Shown piece after piece: positions 11,385 to 24,000 of a stretch of DNA of 64,000 nucleotides (position 1 is the stretch's first letter; each line of letters starts with the position of its first letter). Source of the DNA: Pelodera strongyloides. Its lineage: Eukaryota > Nematoda > Chromadorea > Rhabditida > Rhabditidae. The notes under the pieces were generated by a model. The model made no database searches, was not told where the DNA came from, and was given only the letters and a program-made list of their open reading frames with translations. The position numbers and the translations under genes were made by a program. The stretch is taken from assembly GCA_036852015.1 (NCBI GenBank), contig JAANDG010000426.1, positions 1 to 64,000 on the forward strand. Direction: 5' to 3'.

Positions 11385-14300
11385 ATAGAAGAAAGAATAG
11401 AGACTAGAGAGACAAGAGCTAAAGAGAGAGAGAAAGAGAAAGAGAGAAAGAGGACCTAAAGAGAGAGAGAATATCTCTCTCTAGAAATTCTTTCCACTAG
11501 AGAAGCTCCTATCCTTCTTTCCCTCCGCTCTCTCTCTCTAAGCTACTCAGAGAGCTAGAAAGAGAGAGAAAGAGACAAAGAGAGAGAGAGAGAGAGAGAG
11601 AGAGTAGAACGAACCTTCGCTGCTCTCTCATCAGATCGCAATGCTGAAGATGGCCGTTGTCGGCGCCTTGGATCCTGTGGCACCTCCATCTGCTGCTCGC
11701 TTCGACGGCTTTCTCGTGCACGCTCCCTTTCTCGTATGTACTCAGTGTCCAATCGAGGGTCAACACAGGTCTCGCGACTCTGAAAGGAACCAAGAATTTC
11801 ATCATTACCATGAATAATTGAGACCCGATGTGGTACGGACATGGACGGCCGGTCGTTCGGAAAAAAGGACAAAACTTGGAAAAAATAAACAAAGTATTCC
11901 AAGGACTTGAAATAATTCAAGAATATACTAACTCCAACCTGACTACTCTGTGGTCGAGCACAATGCACATTATTGTTGGAATTGGAATCAGGCCTCTGCA
12001 TCTGCATGTGACCATCCAATTGCGAAGGCGGCTGCGAACTTGTAGAGACTTCTGGTCTTAAAATGAAATTTATATCACTAATCAGATACTTCAGATCCAC
12101 ATAACTGCACAATAACATTAAGCTCGCTGAATGTGCAATGTTGCTGAACGTGCAACGTTGCTGAATGTGCAATGTTACTGAACAAATTTTTGCAGATGCG
12201 ATGGAAACCACGGAAATTCATTTCGAACTGAAAATTCCCGTTTTACTCGACATTCCCTATCACAAACACAAACCTCGACTCGGCCACGGGCGCCACATAT
12301 GGTAGCAGGTCCCCAAACCCGCCAGACCTTCTCTCCCGATTCTCACGCGAGGGCGGCCGATACGTTGGATTGCTTTTAAAACCAGATGTCGTAAGAGATC
12401 CCGACTAAAAGAAACGAAACAAAGTGGTTGCCTTTCACTTGAGAATTCAACAAGTGGTGAATATTACTTCTGATTCGAGTTGTTCATATTCATAGTTCAT
12501 AGTATCACACCAATGCTTACAGTTACGTTGTTTACCTTTCACTTTCACACAACCTTTAGAAAATCTACGTCATTCGCTCATATTTATCTCTTGAAATAAT
12601 GGGTAAAGCTACAAAACTATACTTTTTAAAAATGTTCAAAATAGTACCATGAACTCACCCAATCACTACTAATAGAGAAAATAACAATGTATTACTATAT
12701 AGGAAAAGTAAGTGTATGAAATAGAGCATATACAAGGGAAAATTTTGAACTAAGGATTTAGAATGAAGAAGTAAGTGAGCCATGAACTAACATTATTTAG
12801 TTTTTAGGTTTATTATTGTTTCTATTGTTTTAAGATCATTGGGATAATGTTTAGTAGAAGATCCTTTTACTCACTATGTTATGGACAAAGAGTAGAATGC
12901 AAACAACAAATGCCTACTTACCGTTGTGGATTCCGCACTTCTACGCCAGCTATCTTGATGACCGTAACGCCCTCCTACAAACAATTTCGAGTTAGACCTA
13001 TCCTTAGGGTATCCCTTTGACTGCATATGTTTTGATGTATAAATCAATATTCACTAACTGTAAAAACATGATTCATGAATTAGAAAAGTAATAGAAACAA
13101 AGAAAAGCAACCTATAAACAAACACCATATTAATTATTAATATTAAATAATACATGCGATAAGCGTAGCTCAAAAAGTATCATAACAATGACAGTGACCG
13201 ACCATTTCGCGCATTTGGCCTATATTCGTACGTTTTTCTGGGCACCTCTTTCCAGTGACCATAGTCGTCGCGTTCCACCTGTCGCATTCTAAAGGATCAC
13301 TTTATGTTTAGTTTACTATGAAATATTAAAGCGATAAAACGGCCAACGGACGGTTTTTGAAACATATGTTGGACAACTGCTTTCTCATGAATACTACCTA
13401 GCAACCTAGCAAGTCGCGCAGCGCGCAAACCGGCTGTTACTCCGCTTTAAAAAGGCAATGCTAAACATAGTAATACAGGAGAGATCAAACAACAGAACAT
13501 ATTATGTAAGTCCCATAGAGGTGGTCCGTTTAGCTTAATAGACGATACTTCACGTATTACTCACTATGATAAGCTTTACTCAAATATAAACTTGAGATAG
13601 ACTTCAGGGGCGCCTGGCTGCTTGGTGCTAAAAGTACCTCTTTGCGCCTAAGACATAACGAATCGTAGAGTTGTGGACACAACTCACTTAATCGGAAACA
13701 TGAGACGAACGTGACTGCCGGCTTCATCCATTAATTGACAACACTTTCTGCTGCAAGACACAGCCTCGGCGCGCAAGTACTTGAGCTCATCGTATGCGGC
13801 TGAACATAGAATGAATTCTTAATAATAGAATGTAATTTACACTACTATCCGAAATCGGTGTTTACCCTTTAACCCCGGTCACGCAAACATACTCTCCGGG
13901 TAGCACAAGAATACAGATTGAGCAACAAAGAAATACTTCAACAAAACAAACAACAACAAAAAATTACATGAAATAATAAAAACTCACGAGTGCTCATCTT
14001 ATCGAATATAAAACGAATGAAGAGTTCGGCCCTCACGATCTTTTCGGCGAACATTTTCTGAAAGATAAATTTCTACCAGTTAATATACTGTATTCCCTCT
14101 TACACACAACTAGCTCTCCTGCTTCATTTTCTTTACCATTTTACCATTCTCTCTTTCATTCTCTGCCAACCTATAAATTAGACTTGTGAATTATTCTATT
14201 TATGCTGGTAGTACGTTACGTAATGAATGAATTAACTGCTCCCCCACCATCCAAGTAAAACACCTTATCTTCAAGACAAAGACGTAAGGTAACATGTAAA

Positions 14301-17300
14301 TTTAAGACATATCAATAAACAGATTATCCAACATACCTGTCCAGGCCTGTTCGCAGTAAAGAATGCCACCTTTCCCAAGTTAACCATCAGTCTAAACGCC
14401 GCACGCAACCGAGCTTCACTGTAAATATGAACAACTCGAATCAGAAGTAACATTCACCACTCGATTCCCTCCCTCGGAGAAACATATTCCCAGCCAGGGA
14501 AAACACGGAAAGAAAATGGAATTCTTAAGTGAGCTGAACATGACCTCAGACTTTCTCAGAACACTTTTATTCGTTCTCAGGCACACAAGTTAAATATTAA
14601 AAACCAGACGGCTATCGCCGCCTGAGGCGACTTGGCGACTACAAATACTTTGCCAACGCTACTTCGAATAGCGCAAATTTATATGAAACGTGAAGCGTAT
14701 ATTCCAACATCTACGCTATGTAATTACATTGAGCTTATTTTGGAAATGTGCGGACAGTCGCCTACTTATACCAAATGTCTGAAACGTAGAAACGTTCGTT
14801 GTGGTCGTAATCACAAATAAAATCACCCGGCCTCAAACCCTTCTCCTTTATATAATAAGATGTTTTACATTTCAAAACTCATCATTAGAAAAATACAACA
14901 AGCAACAAGCACAAAATAACCACAGAATTTTTTTTAAATATTGTATTCTAAACAAAAATATCCAACCAACCTCTTATCGCTATGCATCCCCACAGCACTG
15001 AGAATAGTCGGAAGTTCGTCAGCAAGTCTCATCTTCACAAAATATGTAGTATTGTCTCTCCGTAACTCGCCTGGCAATGTGGCAATCAGGAAATTGAGGA
15101 AATCCATTAACACATTGGAAATCAACTGACAGGTATAATTACTACTTGTATTATAATAATTAACTAATTAAGCAAAATAGCCTCTCACATATTTTGCATA
15201 ACGTCGACGCTTTCTTTAACCAAAGACATGAGTAATAATATTGTTCTTACACATATACAATTTACAAGACCTTAAAAAGATTTAAAGAACTCACACTCCA
15301 CATGCAAGTTCACTAGACCACCACACCGTGTAGTTAGTTCACTCAGCCAATACTCAGCGTGTTGATAAGGCTAAACATAGAAGAGTTCATCCTATTGTTA
15401 GACATAACTATGAGCATGCGGTGCGGTGAAGGTGAACAACCACCGCATTTAGAGATTTGTTCCAATTCCAAAGGATGTGACGTAAAGAGTAAGAGACACC
15501 CCTACATATGAAAAGACATAAAGGCAGATACCACTCTACTTCAACCTTACACAATTTCATGTTCAATTGTTCAACCTACCTAAAGACTACTAGTGCCTAA
15601 GAAAACTGTCATTTTTGTGATACAATAACTGAAAAACCTAAAAAGGAGATGTGAGCCATATATCCTAAGTAAACAAAAATTACAGTTTCATAATCCACAA
15701 AAGGCATGGTGCGTGCCACTTGAGCTGCGCGGCTACAAAACGAGTCCTCCTTGGTCGACTCTTCTCTTTCTCGTTCTGGTTCTGGTTCACGTTCTTCCTT
15801 GTCTTTTCTTGCATCTTCTTCTTTATCAGAGGTCTAAATAACAAGAAATCTGTAAAAACGACATTGACATTAAACCGATCCCTACAGCAAAACATATAGT
15901 CCCAGCTATAGGCGCTATAGGCAGCCGACCACCGGCTGCACCAGATAGTAGCGTTTACGACAGACTACGTCTAGAAATTTCGATTTCTAAGTTTATTTCT
16001 TATTTCTCGATTCATACATAGTACCGCAACTGCACGGTACTTGTACTTGATTTTATCAGGTTGGCGACCTTAAATCCTTAACAAGGGGAAAAACAGACCG
16101 GTTCCGAGTTTGTGGTAGTTGTAACCACATCCATGTCCGATTCCGTCTTTACAACCACATCCGGAAACCTAAAAGAAACAAACATGCGGACACGGTTCGC
16201 GCACAGTCATTTCCAATTCTTAGACAAGGCTGAATACTCTAACTCTTACTCTTACCATACTGTTACGTTACTGTTAGTTGAACTTGGGCTTAAAAATCGT
16301 TCTACTTCAGATGGCATCCGTATAATGAAAAAAGATTAATGTAATAATATAATACAAATCTGGTAAAAACAAAGCATACCATAGTTGACGTTCAATGTGT
16401 GGATTGCCTGTTTTCTCTATGAGTTTCTTCACATAGTCATCTCGATACTGCGTACCAAAGTAGCTAAAATGTCAAAACTTAGGCGCCTTCCTCACAACTT
16501 TTGAGAAAATTACGTTTACATACCATCACATTATCACATTATCACATCCAAATCTTTAATGCAAATTCGAATACAAAATAAGCGATCATCACATTGCAAA
16601 CCAAGGAAACGCTGTTGTTACAAAAAAACCACATTCTAATTACTAAACAAAATTTAGATTATTCAGACTTGTGTAATGTGTTGGGATCAACTCAAAATAC
16701 AATCCAGCTGTAGGCATACGGCATACTACTCTACTTCAAACTTACACAATTTCAAAATTAGCATGTTATTTGTACGATGCTTATTAACCGAAAATTCAAG
16801 AACAAAAAAAAAGCTCACCCGGGTGGATCGCCATTACAGTACTCGTAGATCACGTTCTCCATCATTTCAAAGAAAGCAGGGAAACGAATATAGCCTGAAT
16901 TAAACTATAATTATATCTTGGCTAGTGACAGACTCGATTCCGTGACAAAGGGGAGGAGAGAGCTCCCAGTTGTTACCAGTAACAAAACCGAACAAAACTA
17001 AAACCAACTCTGCATTTTGTCCTTCTTTTCCTTCTCGGCAACATTGGCTTGCAGGCGGAGCAAGTCACTTGGAGATACTAAAATAAATAAATAGAATTAT
17101 TTCACTAAAGGCGGAGCAAGTCACTTGGAGATACTAAAATAAATAAATAGAATTATTTCACTGAAGCAAATGTCTCACTACTCGATGTGTTTAAGACAAC
17201 AAAGGATATGTGGACAAAATTACAAGGCAATCAAAGGAGACCAAACACAAACATTTCCACAACTAAAACCAACCAATTGATTGAAACTCGGAAAAATTCT

Positions 17301-20300
17301 TTGCGTTAGGCATCTCGATATCCGAAGTGGACATAGACGAATACACAGGCGCAGAAGACGGGAGACATCCACCTACAATGATATATCATTTCCACTAATA
17401 CACAAAATATTGAGTCTGATTATCCTTAGAACTTAATCACACCGACTTTATCTCTAAATTTAATTTGTGAATACAAAACAGAAGTGCGAGGCAAAAATGA
17501 TACGATAAGATAAGTATGCGTAAAGCACCACAAGTGTCTCACGTACGATAAAATCTCATAGGGAAAATACAAGGGCACTAAGATCAAAGGCAAATCGTGA
17601 AAAGATAATTGGATAAGCAAAAACCAACCTTTACTATCATCACTATTCGGTGACCACTTGACATCGCCCTCTGGTGACTGCGCCTCTTTGGCAATGACGT
17701 TTTCTAAATCAGTGAATACTGTAACCTGTAACGTACAGACCAGGATTCAAAATCACGCACCCAAACAATTATGACACTTTGTAGGAACCTAAAAAAAAAA
17801 CTAGCGCGCCTTGTTCCATGCATCATGCTGCCAAAATCAAAATACTGTGAACCATAGTCTCCTGTTGCCATATGCATGAACAGCGGAAAACTCCCAGGGT
17901 GGGAGAATTTGCCTCTGTGTGTCTTTTATTCGTGTGACCCCTCTTTCTCTTACCTCCCACTGGGAGACAGGGAGCTTTCCGGCTCGTTCGTGCATACAGC
18001 CTGTAGCCTTGCGAAATAAGAACGCACCTGCCACATCACTCTTCTTAGCTTTTACTGGATCGGGTACAGGTTCAATTCTTCTTGACGTTCGTTTTTCGAC
18101 CTTCACAGCCTCCACTACTTCACGAGGAGATTCTTTGACCACATCCTGAGTCATGAGCACCACGGGTTCCTCCTTGTCTTGCCTTTTCTTCGCATGATGC
18201 AGATGCGGCGATCTTTCCTTTGATCCTGAACATATTTGCTACTTTATTATTAAGTCAATAAACACAGTCAATACTTTGAATATTCATCACAAACGTTCAA
18301 AATCATAGAATAATCATAGAAACCTTTCCAAACGGCAAGTACTTTAATATAGAATGACGAAGAAAGAGACCACACACACGCGCGCACACACACTGGCATC
18401 GACAAAGAACAGACGCTAATCTCTCAAAATAAAATCTCAAAACAATCATCTAACCTGGATGCGGATGCTTATGACGTCCATCGGATTTCTTTCTCTTCTC
18501 CTTTTTCTCCTTTTTCGATTTCCGCTTTTCAAATTCGACAGTAGGAGGTGGCGGTGGCGGGATGTAGGCACCTGATAAAGAAAACCATAAAAGTATTAAA
18601 AGAACAATGATGAATGAGTAAATGAAACAAGTAACAATCCATGACAAGAAAATAGCACAATTGCGTAGAAAAGCAAAAGCTACAGAAGGTGAAGCGAACC
18701 TTGCTCCGGCAATCGTAGCGCAATATTCGGCTTCTTTTCACGCACCGAAGCGAAAGCCGGCTGGCGAGCTGGAGAAGAATTTCCGATTATTGAAGTTGTC
18801 GCACGTGCTATAAAATGATTATAAACGAAAGAACTCAATTAACTAACTGACATCCTGACATGCGTTACAACTATACCAAATCCTAAAAAGCGTTACAACT
18901 ATAAGAAATCCTATAGATAAGTCTCAGTAGTTTCAGCTCCATGGTGATCTACTGAATCTTCTGCACGGCTTCGGAACTGAATACAATACCGGTGAATCAT
19001 ATGAGAACTAAACAAGGCAATACGGTGAAAGGTTACTTGTGATCGGGCAGTCGGAGAATTCGAGTGTGTAATTGAAATGCACAGTATAACTTATTGTTAG
19101 CGTTGAACACCTTCCCATCAAAGCACAAACACAAAAAAAATTACTTCGCGTTTTCTTCGTCACTGAGTGTGAGTGTCGGAGCGATTCTCGCACTCTGTGT
19201 GATGCTGATGAGGGCTTGCGGAATCCACACATGGGAACTGAATAACAACTTTCTATGAAAAAATTGAAGAAAGAAAAAGTAAAGAAGACTAGTTGACCCG
19301 TCCAAAAAAAAAACACACACACACACTCCATCTTCAATATGAGTTGAACTTAAAACAGCGGAATCAAATATAGGAACAAGGTTGTAGATTTAAAAAAGAA
19401 ATGGTGTACCATTTCTAAACACCATAAACTACGAAAGAAAAATCGGAGTGCCGCGCCCTCAAATGAACTCTAAACTCAACAATCGACATCTTCAACAAAA
19501 TGGAGGACCACTCTCCTATCGAAAAAAACATACCCTCTTTGAATTTTGACGAACCCGTACAGGCATCTTCTCCATATACGTCGTTTCCCACCAGATCAGA
19601 CTTATTCTTTACTGGCGACTCATGAATCCGTTTTTCCAGGAGCAAGCATGGGGATTTCTTTGGAACTAAAACGCAACAGTAAGAGAAAGAAAAGGGTCTC
19701 AGCAAAGTAAGAGTCCACATTTTACAGAGTAAGCATAGCGACCCAACCCGTAGTTTTACACACACGTACAAGAAATTTCGTTCACATTCACACCTTTTAA
19801 ACTACATATATGCGGGAAGGTTATCAATGGAGAAAACTCATTCGTTCCACAAAAGAGGGGAATCTGCCAAAAGACTCATGTCCAACAAGCTCACCTTCAG
19901 AAAACAATGAAGCAGACATTTTGGTGGATTCAGTATCGGGTGAGCAACGCTCAACCTTCACAACTACTTCCTTTGGTTCTGCAGTTTCAGCAACTGGCTG
20001 TGTTCGGGTCTTCGAAATACTTCGGTGACTGTCTGAAACAGAAACCCGTAGTCCATACATACAAAAAGGCGAAAGGAAAGGGCAGATCGCCAACAGAAAG
20101 AAGACCAACGAACCAACACGATTCACAATTAAAATAACTCACGTTCAGAAAACTTCGAATCACGATCAGCCATTTTGGGAGGAACCTCATCAGGAGAACG
20201 ACGCTCAACCTTCCCAACTACTTCCTTTGGTTCTGCAGTTTCAGCAACTGGCTGTGTTCGGATCTTCGAAATACTTCGGTGACCGTCTGCAAAAGAAAAA

Positions 20301-20829
20301 CGTAGTCCATACATACAAAAGAAGCGGAAGAGCAGAGCGCCAACAAGACCAACGAAACAAAAACCAACACGATTCACAGCAAAAAATAACTCACCTTCAG
20401 AAAACTTCGAATCACGATCAGGCATTTTGGCAGGAACCTCATCAGGAGAACGACGCTCAACATTCATCACTACATCCTCTGGTTCTGCAGTTTCCACAAC
20501 GGGTTGTGGGATTTCCGAAATTCTCTGCTGACCGGCTAAAACACCATATCTATACACGCAAAAAAACTTAAAGGCGAGAAACGGCATGGGCTAAGACTAA
20601 ATTACCCTCGAATCCTCTAACTACTACCGAACTAACTAACGGACTAACTAAAATGAATCCTCTAACTACTAACGAACTAACTAAAATGCTCGGATGCACA
20701 CCTTTTGGTGTATTTAATAAATCAATAAATCAATAAATATGACCAAAGACAAAAATATGCCAAACGAAACAAAAAAAACCAACGCGATTCATATTCATCG
20801 TCAGTACTGTCAATAACACATTGTTTCAT
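8758..20829 (-). CDS. Gene B: unrecognised ~1200-aa protein, acidic repeats, helical core, RGG tail
   Basis: Thirty-one exons (coding order, high to low): 20829-20784, 20535-20395, 20286-20143, 20032-19895, 19665-19534, 19237-19145, 18807-18700, 18571-18455, 18225-18028, 17718-17629, 17372-17274, 17077-17009, 16894-16819, 16463-16380, 16168-16099, 15833-15684, 15370-15314, 15125-14971, 14418-14337, 14057-13988, 13799-13688, 13288-13203, 12974-12922, 12404-12274, 12056-11939, 11779-11615, 11243-11163, 10917-10846, 10563-10399, 9763-9532, 9026-8758. Every junction keeps phase (3603 nt, 1200 codons plus stop). Seen: residues 16-156 are three homologous acidic modules (ERRSPDEVP core); about 268-306 has polyproline then KSKKEKKEKRKK; about 436-745 is a mostly helical, hydrophobic-patterned module broken by a Glu/Arg linker (about 535-565); about 745-1110 is Arg/Asp/Glu-rich; and the last 90 residues have RGG/GGR and Asn runs. 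This layout suggests an RNA-binding or RNA-processing scaffold (inference). I considered eIF4G/MIF4G but saw none of its core motifs. The donor of exon 17 could instead be 12 bp further on (left edge 15302), and the last exon may splice on at GTGAGT near 8760. Confidence 0.8.
10236..10312 (+). mobile_element. 3' tail of a non-LTR retrotransposon
   Basis: The sequence matches 26545-26622: GTTGCATATATTTTTCTC, then GAATTTTATGTGTGCGTA, ending in a run of ATT triplets. A shared 3' end with a simple ATT tail and no partner upstream is what a strongly 5'-truncated LINE leaves. It sits in the intron between the two last large exons of gene B. Confidence 0.6.
11348..11605. repeat. Long GA/CT-rich tract filling a gene B intron
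   Basis: GAGAGA runs on + (CTCTCT on the coding strand) occupy most of the 371-bp intron 11244-11614 and end about ten bases before the donor of the 11779-11615 exon. Interruptions include a GATATTCTCT-type turn and short AAAGA units. On the coding strand the transcript would be an almost continuous polypyrimidine stretch. Confidence 0.9.
13326..13450. mobile_element. TTAA-flanked MITE, AGCGGT family, copy 1
   Basis: TTAAAGCG at the left and CGCTTTAA at the right bracket 125 bp with GGTTTTTGAAAC-like and CGGCTGTTAC-like inner parts, as in the copies at 35120 and 44291. It lies within an intron of gene B. Confidence 0.65.
17053..17163 (-). repeat. Tandem duplication covering an exon edge and its 3' splice site
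   Basis: A unit of about 54-57 bp is present twice in direct orientation. It contains the first 24 coding bases of gene B's 17077-17009 exon, the TTTTAG acceptor and the A/T-rich tract in front of it. The copy nearer 17077 is used in the model. The upstream copy is an intact decoy acceptor whose coding part would run into the duplicated intron. Confidence 0.9.
19895..20535 (-). repeat. Three tandemly duplicated exons of gene B
   Basis: Exons 20535-20395 (141 nt), 20286-20143 (144 nt) and 20032-19895 (138 nt) encode homologous modules. All share RSISK/RISEI, then PVAETAEPKEVV, a KVERRSPDEVP core and a closing FSEG. All are flanked by phase-1 introns, so any of them can be added or skipped without frame change. 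The two lower copies are much more similar to each other than to the first. The flanking introns are also similar, which points to recent segmental duplication. Confidence 0.95.
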
Positions 20830-20882
20830 TTCCAATGATTGGGCTTCCTCGGAAAGTGGAAGATCGTTTTGCAAAGACAGCT

Positions 20883-21070
20883 CTGAATTTTACATTTTCG
20901 TGACACATCACATCATTCCATAATTTTGACGGTCGCTGAGATAACTGCATTATGCACATCAAAAACGTAAACTACAAAAAAAAAACATTTTCAATGTTCA
21001 CAAGTGAAGCATTACGCACAAATAAACAAAAGAATAAACAATATGAAAATGATGCGACTTTATTAACAGC
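20883..21070 (-). promoter_or_regulatory. Probable operon intergenic spacer (gene A to gene B)
   Basis: Gene A stops at 21071 and has AATAAA (minus strand) at 21064-21059. Gene B's first exon is preceded by an ATTTTACATTTTCAG-like U-rich acceptor ending at 20883. The spacing from polyadenylation signal to acceptor is about 180 bp on the same strand, close to what nematode operons show for SL2-type trans-splicing (established for Caenorhabditis). No separate promoter-like stretch is obvious. A 3' end and a downstream trans-splice site this close are what make me call an operon. Confidence 0.6.
21059..21064 (-). terminator. Polyadenylation signal of gene A
   Basis: AATAAA on the minus strand begins 7 bases after the TAA stop at 21073-21071. 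It is the only hexamer in the short gap before gene B. Confidence 0.75.
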
Positions 21071-24000
21071 TTAAAAAGCGCCCAAAATAGAGTACAATTG
21101 TGGATCAAGTTTCTTCGAACCTTGCTTTGAAGGAGTCGTGGCCGAGATAATATCGTCAGAAGTTCGCGGAGATGCTTGCGAAATAATCGAACTGGGGTGT
21201 CCGATAACAGTAGGATCGTCGCCGCCGCCTTCTACTGAAAATATAGACGAATTAAGCAAAAAACTAAAAACTGCACTACCGTAGTCTATGTAGCATATAC
21301 GCGCAAACATAGAGTATCACAAACAAGTTAAAACTATACTGAACTCAGTACTCTTCAACCAGGAAAATTCTTCAATTTTAGTTAATCTTAAATCTTAATC
21401 CACTGAAATTAAAATGGGCCCCGGCAAGAGCACACGTGTTAATTTTTTACAAAATAAACTACCATCAATAACCGCATCTTCCGACTCTCGCTTTCGCTTT
21501 TTGGGTAGTGAATACCCATCGACCGAACCTTGAGGCGCTAAAAATACTAATTGAAAGATATTGTACGCGCGCATTTACAATTTACTTACGCGCATTGAAT
21601 CGTATCAAGTACACACATTAACAGTCAACGCTAAATAATACAAGTAAATGCATTATAATATGAACTAAATCTATGTTGAAAGCACCTGAAGTTTCCGTTT
21701 CCCGATATCCAGACCAATCAAATAAGGGTCGACCGTCGTACCCTTGAAACAGCTGCATTTGTACAGGGAGAAGCAATGGCGCAGAACCTGAAACACAAAC
21801 AGCAAATCCACAGGACGTTTCAAAGAAATAACGTTTCAACCCTATCTATCAATGAATGAATAGGCTAAACATAATTTGAATAATTAATAATTTACTGACA
21901 CATTATATAATATATATATATATATAATATAAGTGTGCATCATATAAAATGATAAAAGGTTGGCAAATAAAACCACATGCAACGATAAGTGAGCTTCCTT
22001 GAGAAAAGGTACTACCTTGCTAGAAATCAATTTGAGTAATGTTCAAAAACAAAAACCAACCAGAAAATGGCTGCAGAACAGAGGATTCGGAATGTTGAGA
22101 AACTGGAACTGGGATCGGGGCCGGTAGCGAGAAAGGAAGATTCGCTCCTTCTTCAATATGAGTTGAACTGAAAAATGGGGAATCAAATACGAACAAGGTT
22201 TATCTTGCACAATCAAGATACGTAAAAACTGTATGCCACGGGAAAGTAAACCATTAACCATATAAAAACAGGAAATAAAATATTCGAATGAAAAGTATGA
22301 AAACTACCTCGGTAGACCAGAGCGGACTGAAGGGACACCTTCGTGGCCCTGAAGAACAGTCCTAGCTTTAACCTTTTTTTAACAAACAAACTTAACAAAC
22401 CTGGCAGCACTGTTCCTATCATTCGCAATTGGCGCAGACGATTGTTCATCGGATCCGCCGTTCATCCTAATAAAGTGAGGTTGTAAGGTGATACAATTAA
22501 AAACTAATTAGTGAGGCAAAGGCAAAATATAAAATTTTACGAGTATTTCTGTTTCTTCTAATCGCGTAATGAAAAATTACCTCGATTCCTCGAATACTTG
22601 AGCTGTAGCCAAGTGTGGCGGAATTTCAGGCCCGTATCTAAAAAATCACTAGATCTCAGCAGTACCTAATTTTAATAATAATCCAGCTGATAAAAAAAAC
22701 GTTCCGGCACAAAGACAAAGTAATAGATTATGTTATGTGTTATGTTATTTATGTAATCGATAAACCTTTATTATTAGTAGGCTTATAGACTAGCTCCTAG
22801 TAGGCCAAGTGCTCCAGGTTCCAGGCGTAAAGAAGTAAAGACTAACCAATAAACAGTTATATAAACAGCGGGTGAGCAACGAAGCTAGAGAAAAAAGACG
22901 ATATATGATATAATCGTGAAAAAAAATAGTAAAAAGTGGAAGTTTTTGTTTCTAACCACAAAAAGTGAACAACTCATTACAGTAAAGGCGCGGTGGCGCT
23001 TAAACTAGCTAATTACGTATAAAAAATAAAAATTGATAAGAATACCGTTTAAGCGGTGGCACACGTCTGTCTATTTCTTTCCCAATCGAGGTCATCGAGA
23101 GAGTGAGTGGCTTCGTAGGTGTCACATCCAAAACGCTAACTTCCGATGTTTCTGATGCTGTCAGCCGACAACTGCAAAATTTTCTTTAGCTATCAATAAT
23201 GGGGTTTCCAAGTATCACAATAATTTAATTATGAAATTCAGTAATTTAATTATGAAATAAATGAACACAAGGCAATTACTTAACTCACTGCAAGTGCAAC
23301 ACCAATACTGGCAGACACACGATTCCGCCTCAATGCTGTTTTGTAAGGCAATTAATTAACATCAATATAGGCACCAAAAAGTTGTCAACAAACACGAATA
23401 CTTACCCGGCACCGGCTGCCGAGTCCCCATGTTCATTTTCCTTGCCCAACTTGGATTCCTTAACTCCACAACCAATTTTCTCCAATATTGCACGAGGATT
23501 CACGTTTCTGCTACGGACTTTCAACTTCACTTCTTCGGGATTATTCTGAAAAATAAAATTACAATAGGAAAAACACACAAGAAATGACTAAACCCACATC
23601 CAACATCCACACTAAAACTCTTAATAACCAATAACATCTCATTCATAATAAAAGTTAAAACCAGGACTGTCCTTCAGGGCCCCGAACGGGTCCCTGCAGT
23701 CCGCTCTGGTCTACCGAAGTAGTGCGCTGCAGAGAATTGAAAACCACCATAACCATCAATAAAACACATAACACATCAAACGTAAAAAATCAAAAATGTC
23801 AAAATGCCAAAAACCTCCCACCAAATCATCCGGTGGCGAGTCGTCGTGTATGTGTATACTCTCACTCATTTTACCCAGATACGATTTGACACCAGTTGAC
23901 TTTGACATGTGCGCAATCTGAACAGAACTCTCGCATTGAAATTGAAATAAAGTAGAAAATGGCACAAGAGGCCATATTCCCACTATTACCCATGGGGAAA

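Noticed and set aside
11226..11459. Arg/Glu-rich open frame on +
   Set aside because: It is a translation of the GA repeat and antisense to a gene B exon; low-complexity artefact.
13203..17077. Gene B core as eIF4G / MIF4G
   Set aside because: Helical and of suitable length, but none of the conserved MIF4G core motifs I know were found. Left as unrecognised pending a profile search.
17837..18027. Continuation of the 18225-18028 exon to a 108-codon frame
   Set aside because: The GTGCGT donor at 18027 keeps phase with the next exon, whereas reading on gives an unrelated segment ending in a stop.
20227..20571. 114-codon + frame
   Set aside because: It is antisense of the triplicated gene B exons.
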